Source: Enterocloster hominis (ex Liu et al. 2021) (GTDB lineage: Bacteria; Bacillota; Clostridia; Lachnospirales; Lachnospiraceae). Taken from it: 64,000 nt of DNA. Each line of letters begins with the position of its first letter. Positions within the stretch are counted from its first letter, which is position 1. This document shows positions 45,337 to 53,190 of the stretch, in pieces. The position numbers and the translations under genes were made by a program. Location: positions 62,001-126,000 of the forward strand of contig JACRTJ010000027.1 in assembly GCA_014385265.1 (NCBI GenBank). The letters run 5' to 3'. The notes under the pieces are model-generated. The model saw nothing but the letters and a program-made list of their open reading frames with translations. It ran no database searches and was not told the origin of the DNA.

Positions 45337-47238
45337 ATGACCATCAAAGAGTTTGCCCTGCTGGCGGGAGTTTCCGTATCGACGGTCTCTAAGATCATGA
45401 ACGGAAAGGATGCCAGCATCAGTGCCCGGACCAGGGAGCACGTTTTAAAGCTGGCCAAGGAATACAACTATGTCCCTTATGCATCTGCCGCCGCGCCCAC
45501 GACCCGGACGCTGACCATGGGCGTGATCTTTCAGAATACTGAACACGGAAAACGGCTCGTCTCCAGCATCCTCAAAGAGGCTGCCAGCCTGGGATATTCG
45601 CTGCTCCTCCGGGAAAGCGGGGATTCGGTGGATACGGAGCTTAAAAATATCTCCGCCATGGCGGCGGCCCATACGGACGGTGTGATCTGGGAGCCTGTCT
45701 CCAGTGACAGCCTTTTTCTGGGGGAAAAGCTGGACCGGGCCGGGATCCCCTATGTGGTCATCGGCCCCTATAAGGGCGCATTTCATATGGATTTTGAAAA
45801 AATAGGGGATACAGCCACCGGACTTCTTGTAAAAAAACGTCACGCCTCCATTGCCTGTGTGGCCGGAGACGATTCCCTGGCCAGGGAATTTTTCCAGGGC
45901 TACCGGAAACGGCTGTTTGACGAAAAGCTCCCCTTCCGGCAGGAGCTGGTCTTTCCCGATGCCAAAAGCCTTCCCGTAAGCGGGATCCTGAACGGACTGT
46001 TCACGGCGGCTGTATTCTTCAGCCAGGCGGAAGCCCTGAAGTTTTATGAGACAGCCCGGAACCTCCAGTATGAGATCCCTGAGGATCTGTCCCTTCTGAC
46101 CCTCCGGGATGGCAGCTCCGGCGGAGACCTTCCTTTCCTCTCCTCCCTGGCCGTTCCCTTCGATGCCTTCGGTTCCCAGGCTGCAAGGCTTCTGGTGGCA
46201 CGGATCGAAAAATGGGAGCATATGCCGGAATTTTCCCCGGACTTCCCGTTAAACACAGAGACCACCTTAAGCGTCCCCAGGGATCTCCAGAAAAAAAGGG
46301 TCATTTCCATTGGGAGCGTCAACATGGACAACTACCTGGCCTTTGACGCCCTGCCCCACAGCGGACGGACCGTTACCTCCTCGGACTCAGCCACCTACCC
46401 CGGCGGAAAATGCCTGAACCAGGCCGTTGGCGTGGCCAGGCTGGGCCACCACGTCTCCGTCATCGGCCGGGTGGGCGGCGACGCCGATTCCGACTCCATC
46501 TACCAGGCGGTCCGGGACTGCCGCATTGACAGCAGCGGCCTTCTGCGGACTCCCGGACAAAAAACGGGCCAGGCCTATATCTTTGTCCAGAAAAACGGGG
46601 AATCCATGATCTCCATCCTTTCAGGCGCCAACAGCCAGGTCTGTCCCGGCGATATCACAGCCGCTGAACGGCTCTTTGACGGAGCCTGCTGCTGCCTGAT
46701 CCAGACAGAGATCCCCATGGAGGCTGTACTGACTGCCGCGTCCATGGCAAAACGCTACGGCCTCATGACCGTGCTGAAGCCCAGCTCCTGCGGCCCCCTG
46801 CCAGAGGAGCTGTTAAAAAATATCGATGTGGCCGTACCCAACGCCGAAGAGCTGTCCATGATCTGCCCAGGAAAGGGCTCCATAAAAGAAAAGGCCGCCA
46901 GGCTTCTTTCCCATGGGATAAAGACTGTCATCGTCACCCTGGGAGCCGGAGGCTGCTGGATCTTCGGTAAGGAAACTGCCTGTCACATTGAAGCCGCCGA
47001 TTTCCGGTCCGTAGACAATACGGGAGCCGCCGACGCCTTCATCAGCGCCCTGGTTTCCTACCTGCTCTATGGGTTCTCCATGGAAGCTTCCTGCCGGATC
47101 GCCTCCTGTGCCGCCGGCTTTTCCATCACCCGACAGGGCGTCACCCCGGCGCTTGTGGATAAGGACACGCTGGAGCAGTATCTGGAGCAGAACTCTCCCT
47201 CTCTGATAAAAGAAGCAGACCGGAAAAAAGATCGTTAA
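45337..47238 (+). CDS. LacI-family regulator fused to a PfkB sugar-kinase domain
   Basis: A 633-residue fusion. Residues 1-50 are a LacI helix-turn-helix (FALLAGVSVSTVSKIMNG); 57-313 form a periplasmic-binding-type sugar sensor with no amino-terminal cysteine or signal; 320-617 are a ribokinase-fold domain (ISIGSVNMDNYLAFD; YPGGKCLNQAVGVARLG). The kinase signature is SVDNTGAADAFISALV: the catalytic Asp566 is kept but the usual GAGD anion hole is GAAD and the residue after the first Asp is Asn. It is encoded divergently from rbsK and probably controls the nucleoside/ribose operon. Whether the kinase part is active or a sensor is open. GGAGG precedes the ATG. Confidence 0.9.
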   Translation: MTIKEFALLAGVSVSTVSKIMNGKDASISARTREHVLKLAKEYNYVPYASAAAPTTRTLTMGVIFQNTEHGKRLVSSILKEAASLGYSLLLRESGDSVDTELKNISAMAAAHTDGVIWEPVSSDSLFLGEKLDRAGIPYVVIGPYKGAFHMDFEKIGDTATGLLVKKRHASIACVAGDDSLAREFFQGYRKRLFDEKLPFRQELVFPDAKSLPVSGILNGLFTAAVFFSQAEALKFYETARNLQYEIPEDLSLLTLRDGSSGGDLPFLSSLAVPFDAFGSQAARLLVARIEKWEHMPEFSPDFPLNTETTLSVPRDLQKKRVISIGSVNMDNYLAFDALPHSGRTVTSSDSATYPGGKCLNQAVGVARLGHHVSVIGRVGGDADSDSIYQAVRDCRIDSSGLLRTPGQKTGQAYIFVQKNGESMISILSGANSQVCPGDITAAERLFDGACCCLIQTEIPMEAVLTAASMAKRYGLMTVLKPSSCGPLPEELLKNIDVAVPNAEELSMICPGKGSIKEKAARLLSHGIKTVIVTLGAGGCWIFGKETACHIEAADFRSVDNTGAADAFISALVSYLLYGFSMEASCRIASCAAGFSITRQGVTPALVDKDTLEQYLEQNSPSLIKEADRKKDR

Positions 47239-47245
47239 ATTTTTA

Positions 47246-47274
47246 TTGAAATCTGTCCGGAAGTGGACTAGAAT
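47246..47274 (+). promoter_or_regulatory. Promoter of the KdgK-like gene
   Basis: TTGAAA (47246-47251), 17-base spacer, TAGAAT (47269-47274), about 35 bases before the ATG at 47310 and right after the stop of the fusion gene. Confidence 0.75.
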
Positions 47275-47309
47275 AGAACTATCCTTTAATTCCAAGGAGG
47301 AACGATTTT

Positions 47310-48398
47310 ATGGAACATTACAATCCGCTGCTCACTGGCCTGGAAAGCCCGGAAAAGTTCATCACCGTCGGCGAGATCATGCTGCGGCTGACGCCGCCCA
47401 ATTATGAAAAGATCCGCATGACCTCCACCTTCGAGGCCAGCTACGGCGGCAGCGAAGCAAATATTGCCCTGGCTCTGGCCAACCTGGGCGTGGACAGTAC
47501 CTTTTTCTCCGTGGTTCCCAACAACAGCCTGGGAAAGAGCGCCATCCGTATGTTAAGGAGCAACGACGTCCACTGCACCCCTGTGATCTTAAGCACGCCG
47601 GAGCAGACACCTACCCACCGGCTGGGAAGCTATTACCTGGAAACAGGATACGGGATCCGCGCCAGTAAAGTCACTTATGACCGGAAAAACAGCGCCATCA
47701 CAGAATTTGATTTTGATACCATTGATCTGAAGGGACTTCTGGAGCACTTTACCTGGCTCCATTTAAGCGGCATCACCCCGGCCCTGGCTCCCAACTGCCG
47801 GAAGCTCACCATGGAGTGCTTAAAGACAGCCAGAGAGCTGGGCCTTACTGTGAGCTTTGACGGAAATTTCCGCAGCACCCTGTGGACCTGGGATGAGGCC
47901 AGGGATTTCTGTACCCAGTGCCTCCCCTATGTGGACGTTCTTTTAGGCATTGAGCCTTACCACCTGTGGCGGGATGAGGAGGATCACAGCAAAGGAGACG
48001 TGAAGGACGGGATCCCCTTCCAGCCCAGCTACGAGCAGCAGGATGAGATCTTCCAGGCCTTCATTGACCGGTATCCCAACCTGAGGTGCATCGCCCGTCA
48101 TGTGCGCTATGCCCACAGCGGCAGCGAAAACAGCCTCAAGGCGTTTATGTGGTACGAGGGCCATACTTTTGAAAGCAAGCTTTTCACCTTCACCATTTTA
48201 GACCGGGTAGGAGGCGGCGACGCCTTTGCCAGCGGCCTGATCTACGCCATGATGCACCACTATAAGCCCATGGACATGATCAATTTCGCCGTGGCCAGCA
48301 GCGCCATCAAGCACACCATCCGCGGCGACGCCAACATCACCGACGACGTGGACACCATCCGGAATCTGATGAATATGAATTATGATATCAAGAGATAG
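47310..48398 (+). CDS. PfkB-family kinase, 2-keto-3-deoxygluconate kinase-like
   Basis: A 362-residue ribokinase-fold kinase. Features: TVGEIMLRLTPPNYEKI, YGGSEANIALALANLGVD (sugar site) and the signature LDRVGGGDAFASGLIYAM, which is the GGGD variant typical of KdgK-like proteins. KdgK phosphorylates 2-dehydro-3-deoxygluconate. No KDPG aldolase or uronate gene is in the window, so the substrate is a guess from family features. It has its own promoter and a strong terminator. Confidence 0.85.
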   Translation: MEHYNPLLTGLESPEKFITVGEIMLRLTPPNYEKIRMTSTFEASYGGSEANIALALANLGVDSTFFSVVPNNSLGKSAIRMLRSNDVHCTPVILSTPEQTPTHRLGSYYLETGYGIRASKVTYDRKNSAITEFDFDTIDLKGLLEHFTWLHLSGITPALAPNCRKLTMECLKTARELGLTVSFDGNFRSTLWTWDEARDFCTQCLPYVDVLLGIEPYHLWRDEEDHSKGDVKDGIPFQPSYEQQDEIFQAFIDRYPNLRCIARHVRYAHSGSENSLKAFMWYEGHTFESKLFTFTILDRVGGGDAFASGLIYAMMHHYKPMDMINFAVASSAIKHTIRGDANITDDVDTIRNLMNMNYDIKR

Positions 48399-48403
48399 AA
48401 AAA

Positions 48404-48433
48404 GGGAGCTGCGTATCACAGCTCCCCTTTTTT
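48404..48433 (+). terminator. Terminator after the KdgK-like gene (bidirectional)
   Basis: GGGAGCTG / CAGCTCCC form a perfect 8-bp stem with a 7-base loop, followed by CTTTTTT on the plus strand. Five A residues precede it, so on the minus strand it also ends the SpoIID-like gene, whose stop codon overlaps the T-run. Confidence 0.93.
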
Positions 48434-50729
48434 ACACCACATCTCCAATATCTACGATCTCACATCCGTCATAGAAAAATTTCAGGATCTCCTTATAATT
48501 TTTTCCTTTCTTTGCCATCCCCTGGGCCCCGTTCTGGCTCATGCCGGCTCCGTGGCCGTAGCCGCCGCCGTAGATCGTAAAGGCGGTAACGCCATTTTCA
48601 TCGGTCCCCTGGTTTTCTATGTAGATAAACCCGCTGGGAAGGGTCTCCCACTCTGTGTAGGTGCTGCCGTCCTTCCGGTTGAAGACAAGCCTGGTGTTTC
48701 CCAGCACGCTCCGCACCTTGCTCTGGCCGGTGAAAGTCTTGGAGCCCTCTGTGCCCACGACCTTCAGAGCCTTTGCCGCGCCTCCAGGTCCCCGTTCTGT
48801 CACCGTAAGGCCCGTGATCTGGCCGACTCCGCCGATCTTTTCTGCCAGGATCTGGCTGTCCGTCTTTGCGTTCCACCGGAACATGGCAAATTCTGAATCG
48901 TATGCCTCCACATCCATATTTTTTATGAATGCTCCAAAGGCCTCGTTGGAGGTAAGGTCCATGGGCTTCCTCTTTTCATTGATGGAGACCGCCTTTAAAT
49001 ACGGTGTCGCCGAACCGTCGTTTCCCCACACGGTCCCGTCGGTGCCGTGGCCGCAGGAGGTGGAATAGTAAAGGGCGTCGATGGGCTCCCCATCGTAGGC
49101 AGCCATCTGGCCGAAGGTCTCATTGACAGCCGCGTCAGTGGTGTCAAAAACGGAGGTATTATTATACACCTGGAAGCTGGTGCTGTCGTCCACATGGGCG
49201 CCGTATTCTGAATACGAGCTTCCCCGGATCTGCCTCCAGGCATAGGTCCTTGCGCAGACGGCCTGGGCCTTTAAAGCCTCCAGCTCATACGTATAGGGCA
49301 TCTCGCTGGGCACCACCCGCTTCAGATATTCCTCAAGATCTACCTCGTTCAGAAGAAGGAGGCCCTCCTCCTCCCCGGTGATCTCCATATGGCCCGGATA
49401 CACCGGAGTTCCCTGACTCCGCTCAATATTCCTGACGGTGATCATGCCGCCTTCATTGGCGGACCGGAATACCATACGGCCGCTTTCCAGCCGTGAATCT
49501 CCAGCAGAAATGGTCACCGGCTCTCCAGCCGCCACAGACTGGGTCTTTTTATCCTTTTCATCCCCATATTCCAGTACAGCCATGGAATCGCAGACCAGGG
49601 TGATCTCCGGATGGAACAGGGACTTGAAATTTGTTGTCATCAGAAGAACGCGGATATTATCGATCTCCGGCTTCTCTGTCGTCAGGGCCGCGCAGATCTC
49701 ATCGCCGGCCACCACAAAGGTCTGCATATGATAGCCCACCAGGATATCCGATTTCTTCTGCTCCTTTAAAACGCCGTAGGTACGGTAGATCTTAAAGTCC
49801 TCTGACAGGGGCACGGTGCCGTAGCCCTCGATCTCGATCTCATCCTCCCTCACCGAAAGGACAGTCCCGGTGATGGTCTCCTTTTTCAGTACCAGGCGGC
49901 TGGGCTTTCCGTTTTTCAGATACAGATCCCCGATCTGGCCGGAAATCTCCTCTTCATTCTTAAGGACTCCCCTTACAGGAAATTCCCGCTGGATATTTCC
50001 AATGAACACCGTCACTGTATTGCCGGAAAATCCGGATATCCAGGCGTTTTCATATACGATCTCATCGGAGACCACACCCTGGACCTTTATGATCCCATCC
50101 TCCCGCACCAGGAGCTTTATGGTCTTATCAATATAGGAATCCAAAGAAAGCCCTTCAAACAGGAACTTTCCATCCTTTGTGTAGGCCGTCCAGGGGGACG
50201 CCCCGTCCACATTCCCCGGGGTCCCGTAAAGATCTGTTTCGATCTCCTTTACATTCCCATCCGGATCTGCAAAGGCCCGGAACGCATCATAAAATTCCCA
50301 GAACTCCGCTTTATCCACGGCCTTTCCAGCCTTTTTCCCCGCTGCCTCTGTCACATATCCCGCAAGAGAGGGTTCCCCCTCCCCTTTGGCCGCGGTCACC
50401 CAGCCGGACAGCTCCCCATAGGTAACGGCCGAAACGGCGCTTCCCTCCGAAGGGTAGCACGTTTCCGGATCCAGATATCCCTTGGCATAGAGATAATCCA
50501 TATATTTCACATACCATTGGTCCTGCAGCTCTCCCGGAAAAAAGGAAGTCTCCGGACCTTCTGCACGGACTGCGTCCTCACCCGCAAGAGTAAGGGCGAT
50601 GGCCCTGGAAGCCGCCGCCCGGGACACGCCGTTCCCCCGGGGCTCCATGACCACGATGATGATGAGCAGGGCCACGATCACCGTGGAGATCCCTGCGGTC
50701 CAGTTGATCAGTTTCTTTTTTTCGTCCAT
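48432..50729 (-). CDS. SpoIID/LytB-domain protein
   Basis: A 765-residue envelope protein. Residues 8-28 form one hydrophobic anchor; 60-150 a helical region with weak resemblance to SLH-type repeats; 160-430 unassigned beta-rich sequence; and about 440-765 the SpoIID domain: RVVPSEMPYTYELEALKAQAVCARTYAWR contains (in two parts) the conserved Glu and motif, followed by YYSTSCGHGTDGTVWG and the C-terminal GGGYGHGAGMSQNGAQGMA. SpoIID enzymes are lytic transglycosylases acting on stripped glycan during spore engulfment. The long N terminus makes it a larger relative rather than SpoIID itself. GAGGTG precedes the ATG; it follows the AI-2E-type gene closely. Confidence 0.88.
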   Translation of the reverse strand: MDEKKKLINWTAGISTVIVALLIIIVVMEPRGNGVSRAAASRAIALTLAGEDAVRAEGPETSFFPGELQDQWYVKYMDYLYAKGYLDPETCYPSEGSAVSAVTYGELSGWVTAAKGEGEPSLAGYVTEAAGKKAGKAVDKAEFWEFYDAFRAFADPDGNVKEIETDLYGTPGNVDGASPWTAYTKDGKFLFEGLSLDSYIDKTIKLLVREDGIIKVQGVVSDEIVYENAWISGFSGNTVTVFIGNIQREFPVRGVLKNEEEISGQIGDLYLKNGKPSRLVLKKETITGTVLSVREDEIEIEGYGTVPLSEDFKIYRTYGVLKEQKKSDILVGYHMQTFVVAGDEICAALTTEKPEIDNIRVLLMTTNFKSLFHPEITLVCDSMAVLEYGDEKDKKTQSVAAGEPVTISAGDSRLESGRMVFRSANEGGMITVRNIERSQGTPVYPGHMEITGEEEGLLLLNEVDLEEYLKRVVPSEMPYTYELEALKAQAVCARTYAWRQIRGSSYSEYGAHVDDSTSFQVYNNTSVFDTTDAAVNETFGQMAAYDGEPIDALYYSTSCGHGTDGTVWGNDGSATPYLKAVSINEKRKPMDLTSNEAFGAFIKNMDVEAYDSEFAMFRWNAKTDSQILAEKIGGVGQITGLTVTERGPGGAAKALKVVGTEGSKTFTGQSKVRSVLGNTRLVFNRKDGSTYTEWETLPSGFIYIENQGTDENGVTAFTIYGGGYGHGAGMSQNGAQGMAKKGKNYKEILKFFYDGCEIVDIGDVV

Positions 50730-50738
50730 AGCACCTCG

Positions 50739-52004
50739 TTATTTCTGTCTGATAAACCTGCCGCTGTCCGCATCGATCTTTTCCAGATCCATATAATCGT
50801 CCGTATCCTGCGGGAGATTCTTTTTCCGTAAGAAATGGCACTGGAATTTGGAAAACAGGTCGAACACCACCGCCGTCAGCGGCACAGCGACGATCATGCC
50901 CACAAAGCCCCACAATCCGCCGAAGAACAGGATGGAAAACAGGACCCAGAAGCTGGAAAGCCCAGTGGAGTCCCCCAGGATCTTGGGGCCCAGGATGTTT
51001 CCGTCAAACTGCTGGAGTACCAGGACCAGCCCCACAAAATACAGGCACTGCCTGGGGCTTATGAGGAACACCAGCACCGCGCTGGGAATGGCTCCTATGA
51101 AGGGGCCGAAAAACGGGATCACGTTGGTAACGCCCACGATAACACTGATCAGAAGCGCAAAGGGCAGCTTAAACAGGTTCATCAGGATAAAGCATAGGAC
51201 CCCGATGATCAGGGAATCGATCAGCTTCCCGATAATAAATCCAGAAAACACCTTATGGATATAGCGGAACTCCTCCACCGTCCCGTTGGCCGCCCGTACC
51301 GGAAGGATGGCGTAAACGATCTTTTTCACCTGGGCCGTCAGCGTGTCCTTGATATTCAGAAGATAGACCATGACAATGAGGCCGATCAGGATATTTTTTG
51401 CCAGGTTGAAGATGGTGAGCACACTGTTGGAAACTCCTCCCAGGATCTTTTCCAGGCTCTCGAAGCTTCCGATGCTCTGAAGGTGGGGGATCAGATTACT
51501 GGAGGACCAGTCCTGCACGGCGATCACCGCCTGCTGGTACACAGAAAGCACCATCTCCTCCAGGGGAGGGTTATTGGCAAACAGCCCCGTGAGCCACTCA
51601 TACAGGTTCTGGATATACACTGGCATGGTGTTCACGATCCCCGCAATGCTGGAATAAAGCTGGGGGATGATCATCATAGCCAGGCTCACAACGATGATGT
51701 ACAGAAGCGTCAGGCTGAGGACCGTTCCCACGGTCTTCTGGAGAAACGCCTTTAACTTCTCATTTTTCATTTTCTTTCCCAGCAGCTCGCCCGTAAACCG
51801 GACTCCGCCGTTGTATACAGGTGAAAATAAAAACGCCAGCACGGCTCCGTAAATGATCGGAGTCAGGATCGATATGATCCGGCCTCCCAGGGCCAGGATC
51901 GCCTTCCGTTCCAGAAACAGGAAGATTACAGCCGTGGCCGCCGCCAGCACCAGCACCGCTGTGATCCCCATATAAAGGTATCTGTCAAATCTGTGGTTTT
52001 TCAT
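50739..52004 (-). CDS. AI-2E family transporter (permease)
   Basis: A 421-residue membrane protein with about eight helices, including the paired hydrophobic segments and the family stretch VIPFFGPFIGAIPSAVLVFL. Members include TqsA (autoinducer-2 exporter) and Na+-related permeases, and the true substrate is uncertain. The start at 52004 (MKNHRFDRYLYMG) has GAGGAG upstream; an earlier GTG at 52052 is less likely. It ends nine bases before the SpoIID-like gene starts. Confidence 0.88.
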   Translation of the reverse strand: MKNHRFDRYLYMGITAVLVLAAATAVIFLFLERKAILALGGRIISILTPIIYGAVLAFLFSPVYNGGVRFTGELLGKKMKNEKLKAFLQKTVGTVLSLTLLYIIVVSLAMMIIPQLYSSIAGIVNTMPVYIQNLYEWLTGLFANNPPLEEMVLSVYQQAVIAVQDWSSSNLIPHLQSIGSFESLEKILGGVSNSVLTIFNLAKNILIGLIVMVYLLNIKDTLTAQVKKIVYAILPVRAANGTVEEFRYIHKVFSGFIIGKLIDSLIIGVLCFILMNLFKLPFALLISVIVGVTNVIPFFGPFIGAIPSAVLVFLISPRQCLYFVGLVLVLQQFDGNILGPKILGDSTGLSSFWVLFSILFFGGLWGFVGMIVAVPLTAVVFDLFSKFQCHFLRKKNLPQDTDDYMDLEKIDADSGRFIRQK

Positions 52005-52120
52005 ATCAGTCTCGTCTCCTCGGCAGATTTTTCCATTATGTATCGTTTTCACTTCTATACCATATCACATTTTCCGGCAATTAGAAAGGGCCAGATTGCG
52101 GTCCCGGCAAAATATCCGCT

Positions 52121-52155
52121 AAAAAACAGGAAAGCAGCGATTGCTCGCTGCTTTT
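52121..52155 (-). terminator. Terminator of the 6S RNA
   Basis: Minus strand: AAAGCAGCGA pairs with TCGCTGCTTT around a four-base loop (GCAA), followed by CCTG and six T residues (52121-52126). Confidence 0.85.
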
Positions 52156-52164
52156 ATCTTTTGC

Positions 52165-52359
52165 AAATCCCAAAATGCCGGTTCCTGCATAATTGACTCC
52201 TAGCATTGCTAGGTGGGCGACCGCACTTAAACTTCTGCCTTCCACTCATACGGAGGCCTGACATCCGTTTAAAAATATAGGAATCCCGTTTGTCATAATG
52301 TAGGTTCAAAATAAACAGGAGTATCGAACATTCCAGGAATTGCTGTCCTGTTTTCTTAT
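52165..52359 (-). ncRNA. ssrS: 6S RNA
   Basis: Predicted as a roughly 190-base RNA that mimics an open promoter and binds the housekeeping RNA polymerase. The 5' part reads CCTGGAATGTTCGATAC, close to E. coli 6S CTGAGATGTTCGCAAG, and then TTTTGAACC as in the central-bubble strand. The 5' TTCCTG pairs with CAGGAA near the 3' end, and ACTCCT with AGGAGT; the central bubble's 3' strand has the small hairpin CCTAGC-AAT-GCTAGG (52199-52213). A terminal arm is TTAAAC/GTTTAA with inner GCCT/AGGC. It has its own promoter and terminator. The 3' end is an estimate. Confidence 0.85.
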
Positions 52360-52365
52360 GGACCT

Positions 52366-52394
52366 ATTATAGCTCATATGTCTGCTTTTTTCAA
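52366..52394 (-). promoter_or_regulatory. Promoter of the 6S RNA
   Basis: Minus strand: -35 TTGAAA (52389-52394), 17-base spacer, perfect -10 TATAAT (52366-52371). The predicted first base is an A near 52359. Confidence 0.85.
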
Positions 52395-52449
52395 GTTCCA
52401 TTTACTGCCGTAATTTTAAATATTTTGTGAAGACTGTTCTGTATTTTTC

Positions 52450-53112
52450 TTACAGCTCCTTAAGAAGCTCCAGAAGCGTCTCCGGCGTTTCTGTAATCCA
52501 GTCCGCTCCGGCCTCTGAAAGCTCCTCCCGGCCTCCGTATCCATAAAGGACACCCACCGAGGAGATCCCTGTTTTTTCCGCTCCCTCAATGTCATGGCGG
52601 CGGTCCCCCACCATAATGATCTCGTCCTTCTTCTCAAGCCCGCAGGAATCCATCACATACTGGATCACCTGGTCCTTTTTCACCCGCAGTTTTTCTCCGC
52701 CGTCGTCCTCTGCCCCGCCTACGAACCGGAAATATTTTGTAAGCCCGAAATGGTCCAGGACCCGCTTTGCCATATCCTCCGGCTTGGATGTTGCCACATA
52801 AAGCTCCTTTCCCGCATTCCGAAGGCTCTTCAGCATGGCCTCCACTCCTGGAAACGGCGCGTTCTCCATCCATCCCTTTACGTTATAATATTCCCGGAAT
52901 ACAAAAACCGCCTCATGGGCGTCATGATCCGGAAAATCATAAAACTCCTTAAAGCTTTCCGGCAGCGGCGGTCCCACAAAGGGCTTCAGGACATTCAGAT
53001 CGTCCACCTGGATGCCGTAGCGCCTCAGGGCATACTGCACGGCTCTCGTGATCCCCGGCATGGAATCGGTCAGAGTCCCGTCCAGGTCAAAGAAAATATG
53101 CTGCTTTCCCAT
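52450..53112 (-). CDS. HAD-family phosphatase (phosphoglycolate phosphatase-like)
   Basis: A 220-residue haloacid-dehalogenase hydrolase. Motif I is HIFFDLDGTLTDS (about 5-17; the first Asp is the nucleophile), motif II YVATSKPEDMAK, and motif IV IIMVGDRRHDIEGA. A helical cap lies at residues about 18-85. Close relatives act on phosphoglycolate, pyrophosphate or 5'-nucleotides, so the substrate cannot be fixed. The start at 53112 follows AGGAG; the longer frame starts in unlike sequence. It lies 37 bases before the pckA terminator upstream. Confidence 0.88.
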   Translation of the reverse strand: MGKQHIFFDLDGTLTDSMPGITRAVQYALRRYGIQVDDLNVLKPFVGPPLPESFKEFYDFPDHDAHEAVFVFREYYNVKGWMENAPFPGVEAMLKSLRNAGKELYVATSKPEDMAKRVLDHFGLTKYFRFVGGAEDDGGEKLRVKKDQVIQYVMDSCGLEKKDEIIMVGDRRHDIEGAEKTGISSVGVLYGYGGREELSEAGADWITETPETLLELLKEL

Positions 53113-53147
53113 GTCTGCTTTCTCCTCTCTGGCCGCTGGAGCCATGG

Positions 53148-53181
53148 TTAAAAGGGCGCAGGAAAAAATCCCTGCGCCCGG
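53148..53181 (-). terminator. Terminator of pckA
   Basis: Minus strand: GGGCGCAGG pairs with CCTGCGCCC around an eight-base T-rich loop, followed by four T residues, ten bases after the pckA stop. Confidence 0.9.
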
Positions 53182-53190
53182 TTTTATTGC

